From Amycolatopsis regifaucium (GTDB lineage: Bacteria; Actinomycetota; Actinomycetes; Mycobacteriales; Pseudonocardiaceae), in the NCBI RefSeq assembly GCF_001613935.1, contig NZ_LQCI01000034.1, positions 1,155,031 through 1,219,030 of the forward strand: a stretch of DNA of 64,000 bases, in the 5' to 3' direction. A model generated the notes under the pieces. The model was not told the DNA's origin, did not search any database, and was given only the letters and a program-made list of their open reading frames with translations. Position 1 is the stretch's first letter. The number at the start of each line of letters is the position of its first letter. Of this stretch, positions 49,501 to 57,271 are shown piece by piece. Made by a program: the position numbers and the translations under genes.

Positions 49501-51734
49501 CCGGCTGGATCACCCACACGTCCGCGCGAGACGGTGGACCGGTCACCTGGCGCCCGGACGCGGTCGCCGGTGACGAATCGGCGAGAGGCGTCGACGAACC
49601 GGTCGGCAACGATCACGTGCTCGACCTGCTCCGGCCGCTGGGAGTCTCCGGGCTGGCCTTCGAGTGGCAAGTCGATCACCTGGCACACGACACGCGGTCG
49701 GTCGCGGCCACCGTGTCCCTCGCCGGTCGCGCGCCGAGCTGGGTGGTCATCGCCGACGCGGCCATGACACTGGCTTCGTTGCCGCTGGCCGACAAAGGCG
49801 TGTACCGGATGCCCGCCTCCGTGGAATCCGTGGAGTTGTACGGCCCTTCTCCCGCCGAGGCCCACATCGAGGCGCGGCTGCGCGAGGGCAGTGCCGACAC
49901 CATCGACGTGCGACTGCGCGGGCTTGACGGGACGTCGGTGGCACGGTTCACCGGTCTGCGGTTCGGCGTCGTCGACGCCGAGAGCGCGCAGGTCGCCGAT
50001 CCCCCGGTGTTCTTGCACGGGATGAGCTGGCAGCCGGTAGAGACCGTGCCCTCGACGGCCGAACCCGTCTCGGTCACCCTGGTCACGCCGGAGCCCACGC
50101 CTGACGCGGATCGGCTCGTCCGGCATCTCACCCGAAACGGTGTCGAGTGCGCCCTCGCCGACGGCACCGCGACAGCGCGGAACGGCGAAGGTGGGCAACG
50201 GCACGACATCCTGTTCCTGGCTCCGGCGAAGACGGCGGGTGGCGAGATCGACACCGGCTACGAATCGGTGGTGCGGAACCTGATTTCGCTGGTGCACAGC
50301 ACGCAGGCGGCGATCCGGTCGGCCGGATCCACGCGGCTTTGGGTGCTCACCAACGGAGCACGTGAGTGCGTGGACGAGGCCGCGCTGGCCCAGCGCCCGC
50401 TGTGGGGAGCGACGCGGATCATCGCCGCGGAGCACCCGGAACTGCGGTGCGGCGTCATCGATCTGGACGATGACCAGACGGAAACGCTCGATCGTCTCGC
50501 CGAGGTGCTCCGGCGGCCACCGAATGAGGACTGGCTCTCGATCGGCGCGGGTGTGCTCAGGGCCGCCCGTGTCGTTCCCCGGCCCGATCGCGCGCAGACT
50601 CCGCGTACCCGGCTGAATCCGGACGCCACCTACCTCGTCACCGGTGGACTCGGGGCGCTCGGGCTCGAAGCGGCGCGGCACCTGCACGCGCGTGGCGCGC
50701 GCAACCTGGTGCTCACGAGCAGGACCGGGCTGCCCGATCGGTCGAGCTGGTCCGAGCAGCGCGCCGACACCGTCCGCCGGGCGATCGAGGTCATCGAAGA
50801 ACTGGAGAGCGCGGGAGCGACCGTGCGCCCGCTCGCCCTGGACGTGACCGACTTCGAGCCGGCGCGGGCCGCCCTCACACCGGAAGCGCTGGGGCTGCCG
50901 GAGATCCGCGGCGTCGTCCACGCGGCAGGCACCGTCCGCGGCTGCCTCGTCGACGCGTTCGACGAGGGGCTCGCCCGCGATACCCTCCATGCCAAGGTCA
51001 AGGGTGCGCTGGTGCTGCATCGGTTGTTCCCGCCGGGCTCGCTCGACGAAATGGTCTTGTTCTCCTCCACCGCACCGTTGGTCACCCTGCCGGGTGTCAC
51101 CGCCTACGCCGCCGCCAACACCTTCCTCGACGGGCTGGCCGCGCATCGCCGCGGCCGAGGCACGGACACCGTCGCGATCGCGTGGACCGCGTGGCGAGAC
51201 ACCGGTATGGGGCGCCTCAACGCCGACAGCCTGCAGAGCATGCAAGCTCAGGGGTTCGGCGGCATCACCCCGACCGAAGCGCTCCAGGTATGGGACTGTT
51301 TGCACACCGTCGATGACGGCTACGCACTCGTGGTGCGTCCGGTCGGACCTCCCCAAGGAGGCCGTCGCGCGCTCTTCGAACACGTCGTCGATCCGGTTGA
51401 CCCGATGCGGGACGGCCGAACGAGCACTCCGCAGGCGTCGCTGCGTGATCTGCCCGAGGAAGAGATCCACGACGCGGCGATGACCGAAGTGTGCCGCCTG
51501 GTCGCCGAGGTGACCGGCGTACCCGTGGAGCGGGTGGAGCCGGATCGCCCGTTCAGCGACATCGGGCTCGACTCCGTCATGAGTATCTCGATCCGAGGCA
51601 GGCTTCAGCAGAGCACCGGGGTCGAGCTGCCCGCAAGTGTCATGTGGACACACCCGACCCCGGACACTCTGGCGCGGTACCTCGCCAAGGGCGCGGCTTC
51701 CGGCCAGTGGCACGACGGGGGTGGTCGTGAGTGA
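46509..51734 (+). CDS. Iterative type I polyketide synthase (KS-AT-DH/TH-KR-ACP), 6-MSAS-like
   Basis: 1741 aa from the ATG at 46509. KS: Cys181 in DSACSSAL, His316 in EAHGTGTPLGDP, His356 in GNVGHLEAGAG. AT: Ser625 in GHSMGEIAAA, and VAFH at 724-727, as in malonyl-specific enzymes. DH/thioester-hydrolase-like domain: HTVHGADIVPAAVLL, with His928 in HxxxG. KR: GGLGALG near 1380, Ser1519/1520 and Tyr1533 in TAYAAANTFLD. ACP: Ser1689 in DIGLDSVMS. There is no ER, thioesterase or docking domain. Length, order, VASDVAFHGVHMDPL and the IVPAAVL motif match bacterial iterative aromatic synthases (6-methylsalicylate, orsellinate or naphthoate type). The intact KR argues for at least one ketoreduction. 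Product unknown; no tailoring gene is adjacent. Confidence 0.93.
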   Translation: MVASSAYDGDAVAIVGMGLRLAGGIGGPGELWQCLVEGRSVVGDLPEGRWAAYRASGPAASAAINGAVSRAAYLENAAGFDAEFFGVTPREAVYMDPQQRLMLEVVWEALEHAGIAPSTLAGSDAGVIIGVGGGEYGQMLLATPEQIEPWSSIGGSYCAVANRVSYFLDLHGPSFAVDSACSSALASLHLGAQALRAGECEVVIAGGVNLIAAPAQTLSLGASGALAADGRSKPFSAAADGYGRGEGAAVVVLKRMSDARRDGNEVLAVVRASGIRQDGRTNGIMAPNGEAQIEMLRGIYDRAGISPSAVDYLEAHGTGTPLGDPVEASAAATVFGDGRSGGKPLLIGSAKGNVGHLEAGAGVVGVIKAVLAMRNEAIPPTVGVGEGVNPAVLTSRAVRVVAEATPWKRRPDRPRLAGISSFGYGGTIAHTVLEEGDPVSAGPSDDRDGRPRTLVLSAASPAALRESADRLATALEVERPDLDAVAGTLAVRRSHLPWRMAVVAENRTQAADRLRAWSVEADAGLVRLRTGGVQTAPVFVFSGHGSQWVGMGRELLARSAEFAGVCEEFDPIFREERGFSLISALESDDLTRTDRIQAILVAMQLGLTQVWRAQGVEPAAVVGHSMGEIAAAAVAGVWSREDAVRFACRRASLLESVAGRGAMVVLDIPFGELEARLVGEAGLDAAVEPAPGWSVVCGDAHEVAAFAAERERKGNIVRRVASDVAFHGVHMDPLLGDLGEAAADLKIGPALLPLYSSSLTDPRSTAPRDPAYWQGNMRNPVRFAGAITALLEDGYRHFLEVSSHPIVRQNIDQTAEKVGVDGVTTAHSLRRAKPELAEIAGQLGVLHCAGALVDWRKAWPESPSADLPLTAWQHQRFWLPDAVNDQGGEHDAASHLLLGARTAVATTPPATVWQTRLAPGNRPYDEPHTVHGADIVPAAVLLGTLIAAISPENGEPRRLRDVALRTPLPAEQDRAVQVVVQDGVAVLSSRAPGAHADSGWITHTSARDGGPVTWRPDAVAGDESARGVDEPVGNDHVLDLLRPLGVSGLAFEWQVDHLAHDTRSVAATVSLAGRAPSWVVIADAAMTLASLPLADKGVYRMPASVESVELYGPSPAEAHIEARLREGSADTIDVRLRGLDGTSVARFTGLRFGVVDAESAQVADPPVFLHGMSWQPVETVPSTAEPVSVTLVTPEPTPDADRLVRHLTRNGVECALADGTATARNGEGGQRHDILFLAPAKTAGGEIDTGYESVVRNLISLVHSTQAAIRSAGSTRLWVLTNGARECVDEAALAQRPLWGATRIIAAEHPELRCGVIDLDDDQTETLDRLAEVLRRPPNEDWLSIGAGVLRAARVVPRPDRAQTPRTRLNPDATYLVTGGLGALGLEAARHLHARGARNLVLTSRTGLPDRSSWSEQRADTVRRAIEVIEELESAGATVRPLALDVTDFEPARAALTPEALGLPEIRGVVHAAGTVRGCLVDAFDEGLARDTLHAKVKGALVLHRLFPPGSLDEMVLFSSTAPLVTLPGVTAYAAANTFLDGLAAHRRGRGTDTVAIAWTAWRDTGMGRLNADSLQSMQAQGFGGITPTEALQVWDCLHTVDDGYALVVRPVGPPQGGRRALFEHVVDPVDPMRDGRTSTPQASLRDLPEEEIHDAAMTEVCRLVAEVTGVPVERVEPDRPFSDIGLDSVMSISIRGRLQQSTGVELPASVMWTHPTPDTLARYLAKGAASGQWHDGGGRE

Positions 51735-51784
51735 CAGGTGTCGTTCGTCCGCGGATCACCGCAGTACCACTCACGACGCGGGAC

Positions 51785-52840
51785 TCAGCGTCCCTGCAAC
51801 GATTTCACGTTCTGCCCGAACGTCCAGTTCCGTGATCCGTCCCAGTTGATCGACCAGGTCATCAGCCCCTTGAGCGACGGAATGCTGCGCCACGCCTGGG
51901 AAACCAGGCTGGGTGACATGTACCCGCCACCGGCACCGGCTTGCGCGGGCAGTCCCGGCACCTGCTTGTCGTAGGGGACGCGGATCGTCTGGCCCTGGAT
52001 CACCAGACCCTTGTCGAGGCAATTCGTCTGCGCGACGAAGCCCTGAACCGTCCCGGCCTGATACGAATCACCCGAGCAGCCGTACATGCTTCCGTTGTAG
52101 TACTGCATGTTCAGCCACCACAGCCTGCCGTTGTCCGCGTACTTCTTGACGATCGGCAGGTAGGCGCCCCAGATCGACCCGTAGACGACGCTGCCACCGG
52201 TGACGTACGCGGTTTCCGGTGCCATGGTGAGCCCGAAGTTCGACGGCATCTGGGCGAGTACGCCGTCGATGATCCGGATGAGGTTGCTCTGCGACGGCGA
52301 AAGCGAGTTGATGTTCCCGTTGCCCACGAGACCGGTCTCGATGTCGATGTCGATCCCGTCGAAGTTGTACTTCTTCAGGATCGGCACGATGGTCGAGACG
52401 AACTTGTCGGCGACCGCGGTGGAGTTCAGGTCGATTCCCGCGGCGGCGCCGCCGATCGACATCAGGATCGTCGCGCCCGCGTCCTTGGCGGCGCACATTT
52501 CGGCGGGGGTCGCGACCTTCACAGTCGCGTCCATCCCGTCCTCCCATTTGACCGTTCCGTCGGACAGGATGACCGGAAAGGCGGCGTTGATCACGTTGTA
52601 CCCGTTGGCTTTGATCCGCGCGTCGGTGATCGGGATCCAGCCCATCGGCGGATGGACGCCGTTCGAAGCGCCGTCCCAGTTCTCCCAGTAGCCCTGCAGG
52701 ACCTTGCCCGCGGGCTTCGATTTGACCGGGCAGACGTCGGCGTCCACCGAGGCCTGCGCCGGCGTCAAGACGACGAGGGTGGTGACGGCGAGTACCGCCG
52801 CGCCGGTGATTGCGAGCAGCCGTGAGACGCGACCGAACAT
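51785..52840 (-). CDS. Secreted GH18 chitinase
   Basis: 351 aa, ATG at 52840. Sec signal peptide (MFGRVSRLLAITGAAVLAVT...AQA, cleavage near residue 30). The catalytic motif FDGIDIDIETG has the DxxDxDxE pattern with the acid/base Glu. SIGGAAAG (strand 3) and WWLNMQYYNG (strand 6) also fit GH18; no chitin-binding module is present. A single catalytic domain cutting chitin outside the cell. The perfect DasR-type site ~100 bp upstream predicts induction when glucosamine-6-phosphate rises. Confidence 0.93.
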   Translation of the reverse strand: MFGRVSRLLAITGAAVLAVTTLVVLTPAQASVDADVCPVKSKPAGKVLQGYWENWDGASNGVHPPMGWIPITDARIKANGYNVINAAFPVILSDGTVKWEDGMDATVKVATPAEMCAAKDAGATILMSIGGAAAGIDLNSTAVADKFVSTIVPILKKYNFDGIDIDIETGLVGNGNINSLSPSQSNLIRIIDGVLAQMPSNFGLTMAPETAYVTGGSVVYGSIWGAYLPIVKKYADNGRLWWLNMQYYNGSMYGCSGDSYQAGTVQGFVAQTNCLDKGLVIQGQTIRVPYDKQVPGLPAQAGAGGGYMSPSLVSQAWRSIPSLKGLMTWSINWDGSRNWTFGQNVKSLQGR

Positions 52841-52938
52841 ACCCAGCTCCCATCTCGAAAAGGAATGCGGTTGAACAGGAAGCGGCCGTTCGGCTCAACA
52901 TAGGTCGCGGCGCCCGGGCCCCGCTACCGACGATCGGG

Positions 52939-52950
52939 TGGTCTAGACCA
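52939..52950. promoter_or_regulatory. DasR-responsive element (dre) TGGTCTAGACCA
   Basis: Perfect 12-bp palindrome, identical to the core of the Streptomyces DasR consensus ACTGGTCTAGACCACT, with 14 of 16 positions matching on the minus strand. It is 99 bp upstream of the chitinase start. Established: DasR (GntR family) binds such sites before chi and GlcNAc genes. Confidence 0.85.
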
Positions 52951-53043
52951 GATACCGGAAAGTTGTCCGGAATTCCGGTGAAAACACGAGGGCCATCCCA
53001 CGAGGCCGGGTGTCCTCGTGAGATGGCCCCCTGATTCAGGTGG

Positions 53044-53693
53044 TCAGACGGTGATCGACCAGCTGTCGAGCGTGCCGGTGTCCTGCGCGTAGGCGTCGTA
53101 GAGCACGAGCGTCCACGTGCCGGAAGCCGCTTCACCGGTCACCGGGACCGAGTAGGTCCGCGTCCCGAGGTCGGTGCACGGCAGGGAACCGGTCGGCTTG
53201 ACCGAATAAGAACTGCCGTCGGGTGCCTGCAGGCTGATGCGCAGGTCCTCGGAGCAGGTGTGCGTGCCGGTGACCGTCACCTTCACCGGCGAGGTCGCCG
53301 AACCCGTCGCGGTGGAGGTGATCGGGCTGTTGACCGTGGCGTAGTCGTTGAGCGCGTAGTCGGTGCCGTTGCTGAACGTGCGCACGCCACCGGTGCCGAC
53401 GGTCAGCGTGTACTGCGCCGTGCGGTCCACCGAGGCGCCGTCACCGGTCACCGTGATCGTGCTGGTGCCGTTGGGTGTGCTCGCCGACGTCGCGATGGTG
53501 AGCGTCGAGGATCCGCCCGACTGCACGGAAGCCGGGTTGAACGTCGCGGTCGCCCCGGCGGGAAGACCACTGGCGCTCAGTGAAACCGCTTGTGCCGTCC
53601 CGGAAGTCGTCGTGGTGTTGACGGTGACGGTCGCCGACTGTCCCGCTTGGACGGTCCCGGAGGAGGGGGAGAGGGCCAGCGAGAAGTCGTTGC
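53044..53693 (-). repeat. C-terminal Ig-like/P-domain cassette, copy 1
   Basis: About 650 bp nearly identical to 54728-55381 in DNA and protein, encoding the same sequence from GNDFS to DSW(S/T)IT. It points to recent duplication or gene conversion between two different protease genes. Confidence 0.9.
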
Positions 53694-54642
53694 CCGTCGA
53701 GGCGCCGACGGCGAGCTTCCAAAGCGCGTACGCGATCGCGTCGCTGTTCTTCTCCACCGGGGTGTCCGGGATGTTGGAGAGCGTGTCGCAGGCGCGGTGG
53801 TAGCAGCTGTCGAACGCCCTCCCGGCGGTGCCACCCCATTTCTGTTGCTGCGCGGCGCTCTTCGTGTACCCGGCACCGGTCGCGAGACCGCCGACCGGGA
53901 TGCCCGCGCTCTTGAACGACGCGTGGTCCGAACGGCCGTCACCCTCGGTGTCGCCCTCGGTCTGGATGCCGATCGTCCTGAAGTACTCGTCGAACACCGC
54001 CTTGACCGAAGCCACGTCGTCATAGACGAAGTAGCCCCAGTTGTCGGAGCCGATCATGTCGAAGTTCAAGTAGGTCTTGATCTTCGTGCGCTCGGTCTGC
54101 GGCAGGCTGTTGACGTAGAACTTGGACCCGCGCAGGCCCGACTCCTCGTCGGCCCACCAGCCGAAGCGAACGCGTTTGGCCATGGCGGGGTTCTCGCGGG
54201 CCAAGGTCAGCGCGACTTCGAGGATGGAAGCCGAACCCGAGCCGTTGTCGTTGATCCCCGGACCGGCGCTGACGCTGTCGAGGTGCGCGCCGAGCATGAT
54301 GACCTGGCTGGCGTCGCCCTGCGGCCACTCCGCGATCACGTTCTGGCTCGACCCCGCGCAGGTGGTGCAGGTCTGCAGGGTCACGTTGTACCCGGCGGCG
54401 CGCAGCTTCTGCTCCACATAGGACACCGACGCCGGATAACCGGGGCGGCCGGAGGCGCGGTTGCCGCCGTTCTGGTTGGCGATCGTCTGCAAGGCGCTCA
54501 GATGCGCCTTGACGTTGGCGAGCGAGATGTCCGGTGCCGCGGTGATGGTCTCGGTCGTGACCGCCTGCGCGGGCGCCGTCACGACACCCAGTACGGCGGC
54601 CATGCCGACCACGGCCGCGCCTAGTCGCTTTCCCCACTTCAT
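53044..54642 (-). CDS. Secreted M28 aminopeptidase with Ig-like and P-type C-terminal cassette
   Basis: 532 aa, ATG at 54642. Signal peptide of ~27 residues (...GVVTAPAQA). The M28 domain (to ~310) has the zinc ligands HLDS in LGAHLDSVSAGPGINDNGSG, EES in WWADEESGL, FDMIGSDN and the later His in RACDTLSN/GRSDHASF. The C-terminal part begins at GNDFSLALSP with an Ig-like repeat and ends with a proprotein-convertase-type P domain (TCSEDLRISLQAPDGSS, SGTWTLVLYDAYAQDTGTLD). This resembles Streptomyces aminopeptidase S. The last ~215 residues are nearly the same as in the neighbouring M4 protease. Confidence 0.92.
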   Translation of the reverse strand: MKWGKRLGAAVVGMAAVLGVVTAPAQAVTTETITAAPDISLANVKAHLSALQTIANQNGGNRASGRPGYPASVSYVEQKLRAAGYNVTLQTCTTCAGSSQNVIAEWPQGDASQVIMLGAHLDSVSAGPGINDNGSGSASILEVALTLARENPAMAKRVRFGWWADEESGLRGSKFYVNSLPQTERTKIKTYLNFDMIGSDNWGYFVYDDVASVKAVFDEYFRTIGIQTEGDTEGDGRSDHASFKSAGIPVGGLATGAGYTKSAAQQQKWGGTAGRAFDSCYHRACDTLSNIPDTPVEKNSDAIAYALWKLAVGASTGNDFSLALSPSSGTVQAGQSATVTVNTTTTSGTAQAVSLSASGLPAGATATFNPASVQSGGSSTLTIATSASTPNGTSTITVTGDGASVDRTAQYTLTVGTGGVRTFSNGTDYALNDYATVNSPITSTATGSATSPVKVTVTGTHTCSEDLRISLQAPDGSSYSVKPTGSLPCTDLGTRTYSVPVTGEAASGTWTLVLYDAYAQDTGTLDSWSITV

Positions 54643-54663
54643 GCCGGGGTTCCTTTCTCTGGC

Positions 54664-54720
54664 GTTCCGTGAAGGCCTCCTTCCCTACCCTCAAGGTAGG
54701 CAAGGAGGCCTTCACGGAAC
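54664..54720. terminator. Long palindrome (26-bp arms), probable terminator
   Basis: Left arm 54664-54689, loop CTCAA, right arm 54695-54720, one mismatch. Between the M4 protease stop and the M28 peptidase start (both minus strand). Same GTGAAGGCCTCCTT subfamily as 32800. Confidence 0.75.
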
Positions 54721-54727
54721 GGAGGAG

Positions 54728-55381
54728 CTAAAGGGTGATGGTCCAGCTGTCGAGCGTGCCGGTGTCCTGGGCGTAGGCGTCGTAGAGCACGAGCGTCCAC
54801 GTGCCGGAAGCGGCTTCGTTGGTCACCGGGACCGAGTAGTTCCGGGTGCCCAGATCGGTGCAGGGCAGGGAACCGGTGGCCTTGACCGAATACGTGCTGC
54901 CGTCGGGGGCCTTCAGACTGATGCGCAGGTCCTCGGAGCAGGTGTGCGTGCCGGTGACCGTCACCTTCACCGGCGACGTCGCGGTGCCCGTCGCGGTCGA
55001 GGTGATCGGGCTGTTGACCGTGGCGTAGTCGTTCAACGCGTAGTCGGTGCCGTTGGTGTAGGTCCGCTCACCGCCACCGGTGCCGACGGTCAGCGTGTAC
55101 TGCGCGGTGTGCGTGCCACTGGCCGCCGTGCCGGTCACGGTGATCGTGCTGGTGCCGTTGGGAGTGCTCGCCGACGTCGCGATGGTGAGCGTCGAGGAGG
55201 CACCGGACTGGACCGACGCCGGGTTGAACGTCGCGGTCGCCCCGGCGGGAAGACCACTGGCGCTCAGCGAAACCGACTGCGCCGCACCGTTGACGGTCGC
55301 GGTGTTCACCGTGACGGTCGCCGACTGTCCGGGCTGGACGGTGCCGGAGGTGGGGCTGACACCGACCGAGAAGTCGTTGCC
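54728..55381 (-). repeat. C-terminal Ig-like/P-domain cassette, copy 2
   Basis: Direct repeat of 53044-53693, about 1.7 kb away on the same strand. Recombination between the two would delete one and fuse the genes. Confidence 0.9.
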
Positions 55382-56992
55382 CTGCGGGGTGCACGAGGTC
55401 GGCTCACCGCTCGCCGCGGTGACGCTGATCGCTTCCCACGCCGCCTTGGTGGTGTTGAACTCGGTGCAGGAACCCGGGTACAGCGCGAGGGCCGCTTCGA
55501 GGGTGGCCTTGCGGGCCGCCTTGTGGTTCCAGCTGGAGGTCTTCTTCAGCAGGCCGTTGTAGAAGATCTTCGCGGCCTTCTGGATGCCGAGACCGGTGAT
55601 CGAGGTGTTGTTGCAGGTCGGGCTGGCGGGCTTGCCCACCGGCGCGGTCCCTTCGGCCAGCAGGTAGAACCAGTGGTTCTGCGGACCGGCGGCCGCGTGC
55701 ACCTCGGTGTTCGGGATGGACGAGGAGTAGCAGTTGGGGTTCCCGGAGATCTTGCTCGGCTGGTACATGTAGCGGATCGGGCCCTGGCCGACCAGGTTCA
55801 CGCCCTCGCCGACGTCGTAGTCCGGGGTGTCCTTGGCGTTGTTGGCGTAGTGCTCGGTGATGGCGCCGAAGATGTCACCGGTGGACTCGTTGAGGCCACC
55901 GTTCTCGTTGCCGCTGCCCGCGCCGCCCGGCGTGGTCTGGAAGATGGCGTGGCCGTACTCGTGCGCGACGACGTCCATCGGGGTGGCCTGACGCTGGTTG
56001 TCCTGCGAGTGGCCGAAGGTGGTCGACGAGCCGTTCCAGTAGGCGTTGACCGCGTTGAGGCCGACGTAGGCGGGGAAGCCGCCGCCGCTGCCGTTGATAC
56101 CGTTGCGGCCGAGCCATTCGCTCAGCATCTTCCACTCGGTCTGGACGCCGAAAAGCGTGTCGACACAAGCGGTTTCCAGGTCGGTGCCGGAGCCGTTGCC
56201 CCAGTTGTCGTCCGGGCCGCTGTAGGGCGAGCCGTTCTGGCGCGCACAGCTGATGTTGCTGCGCTGCGGGTCGCGCATGGTGTAGGTGCCGCCGGAGTTC
56301 GTCGTGTCGATCGTGACGTTGCCGACGTAGTAGCTGTTCCCGGTGCCCAGGGTGCTGACGTCGTTCGACGTGCCCTGCGCGTGCGTGGGGAAGTTGGACT
56401 GTTTGACGTCGTCACGGGTCTGGAGGATCCCGCCGGTGACGCCGTCCACGAAGACGTGCAGGTTGCTCGGCGCCGACGCCTTGGTGCCGGCGACGACCAC
56501 CTCGTAGGCGAGCTTGGGGGAGTTCCCCGCCAGCACGACCAGCTTCGGCGCGATGACGCTGTCCACTGTGGACAACTGGCCGCGCGCGACCTCGGTCGCC
56601 TTCGCCGCGGTGATCTTGGCCTTGGTGTCGACCGAGATCGTCGCGGTCTCCGCGGCGCTGGTGCCGCGGACGCGCCCGGCGCTGTCGGCGACCACGACCG
56701 CGTCCCCGCCGACCACCGGCAGGCCACGATAGGTTCGTTCGTAAGCGGCGTAGAAGAGCCCTCCGCCACCTGGGGTCAGCCCGACGCGGCGGAAGCCCTC
56801 CTGGGCGCCCTTGCGCAGACTGTCCACACCGGCCGCGGCGGCCTGGTCGGCCGCGTTCGCGGCCACGGAATCGGGGCTCGCGGGTTGGATGGTGGCGGTG
56901 GTCGCGTTCGCCGGGGTCGCCGGGAACGTCAAGCTCAGGGCAAGGCCGGCGATGGCCGCCAACCCTGTTCTGAGCCCTCGTTGAACGGTCAT
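54728..56992 (-). CDS. Secreted M4 (thermolysin-type) metalloprotease with P-type C-terminal cassette
   Basis: 754 aa from the ATG at 56992; the open frame upstream lacks a signal peptide and is a poor start. Signal peptide (...SLTFPATPANA), an FTP/PepSY-type propeptide to ~220, then the M4 domain: VVAHEYGHAIF gives HExxH and the third zinc ligand Glu is in GGLNESTGDIFG. The Ig-like and P-type domains follow from GNDFSVGVSP. It should be secreted as an inactive precursor and cleave proteins outside the cell. An inverted repeat lies ~95 bp upstream of its start. Confidence 0.93.
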   Translation of the reverse strand: MTVQRGLRTGLAAIAGLALSLTFPATPANATTATIQPASPDSVAANAADQAAAAGVDSLRKGAQEGFRRVGLTPGGGGLFYAAYERTYRGLPVVGGDAVVVADSAGRVRGTSAAETATISVDTKAKITAAKATEVARGQLSTVDSVIAPKLVVLAGNSPKLAYEVVVAGTKASAPSNLHVFVDGVTGGILQTRDDVKQSNFPTHAQGTSNDVSTLGTGNSYYVGNVTIDTTNSGGTYTMRDPQRSNISCARQNGSPYSGPDDNWGNGSGTDLETACVDTLFGVQTEWKMLSEWLGRNGINGSGGGFPAYVGLNAVNAYWNGSSTTFGHSQDNQRQATPMDVVAHEYGHAIFQTTPGGAGSGNENGGLNESTGDIFGAITEHYANNAKDTPDYDVGEGVNLVGQGPIRYMYQPSKISGNPNCYSSSIPNTEVHAAAGPQNHWFYLLAEGTAPVGKPASPTCNNTSITGLGIQKAAKIFYNGLLKKTSSWNHKAARKATLEAALALYPGSCTEFNTTKAAWEAISVTAASGEPTSCTPQGNDFSVGVSPTSGTVQPGQSATVTVNTATVNGAAQSVSLSASGLPAGATATFNPASVQSGASSTLTIATSASTPNGTSTITVTGTAASGTHTAQYTLTVGTGGGERTYTNGTDYALNDYATVNSPITSTATGTATSPVKVTVTGTHTCSEDLRISLKAPDGSTYSVKATGSLPCTDLGTRNYSVPVTNEAASGTWTLVLYDAYAQDTGTLDSWTITL

Positions 56993-57086
56993 GGGGAACC
57001 TTCCATGGGCAGGACCGTGTGCCCGGAACGGCCAGTGGCGCGGCGGGGAATGGGACCGGAGCGGGAGCACGGCGGGGGACGGGGAG

Positions 57087-57126
57087 CGTGTCCGCCGAGA
57101 TAACTGGAGTTATCCCGTCGGACACG
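57087..57126. promoter_or_regulatory. Inverted repeat upstream of M4 protease (GATAACT-N2-AGTTATC core)
   Basis: Arms 57087-57105 and 57108-57126, 19 bp each with two mismatches; the inner GATAACTGGAGTTATC is symmetric over 7 bp per side. It is 95 bp before the protease start. No T-run follows, so an operator is more likely than a terminator. The rest of the 57000-57271 gap shows nothing else. Confidence 0.55.
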
Positions 57127-57271
57127 TCCGAGTAAAGGAGCCGGTAACCGGGGGAGTCAATGGGCCGGATGGCCTAGCCGAACCGGCGAAGATCATTTCG
57201 TGAGGAATAAAATCCCTGTGTAGTAAGGATTTTCCCGCCAGGTGCGATATATGGCGACTTTCGTATGGTTT

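Noticed and set aside
49188..51713. 841-codon minus-strand frame within the PKS
   Set aside because: Antisense shadow of the DH, KR and ACP domains, whose catalytic motifs are intact on the plus strand.
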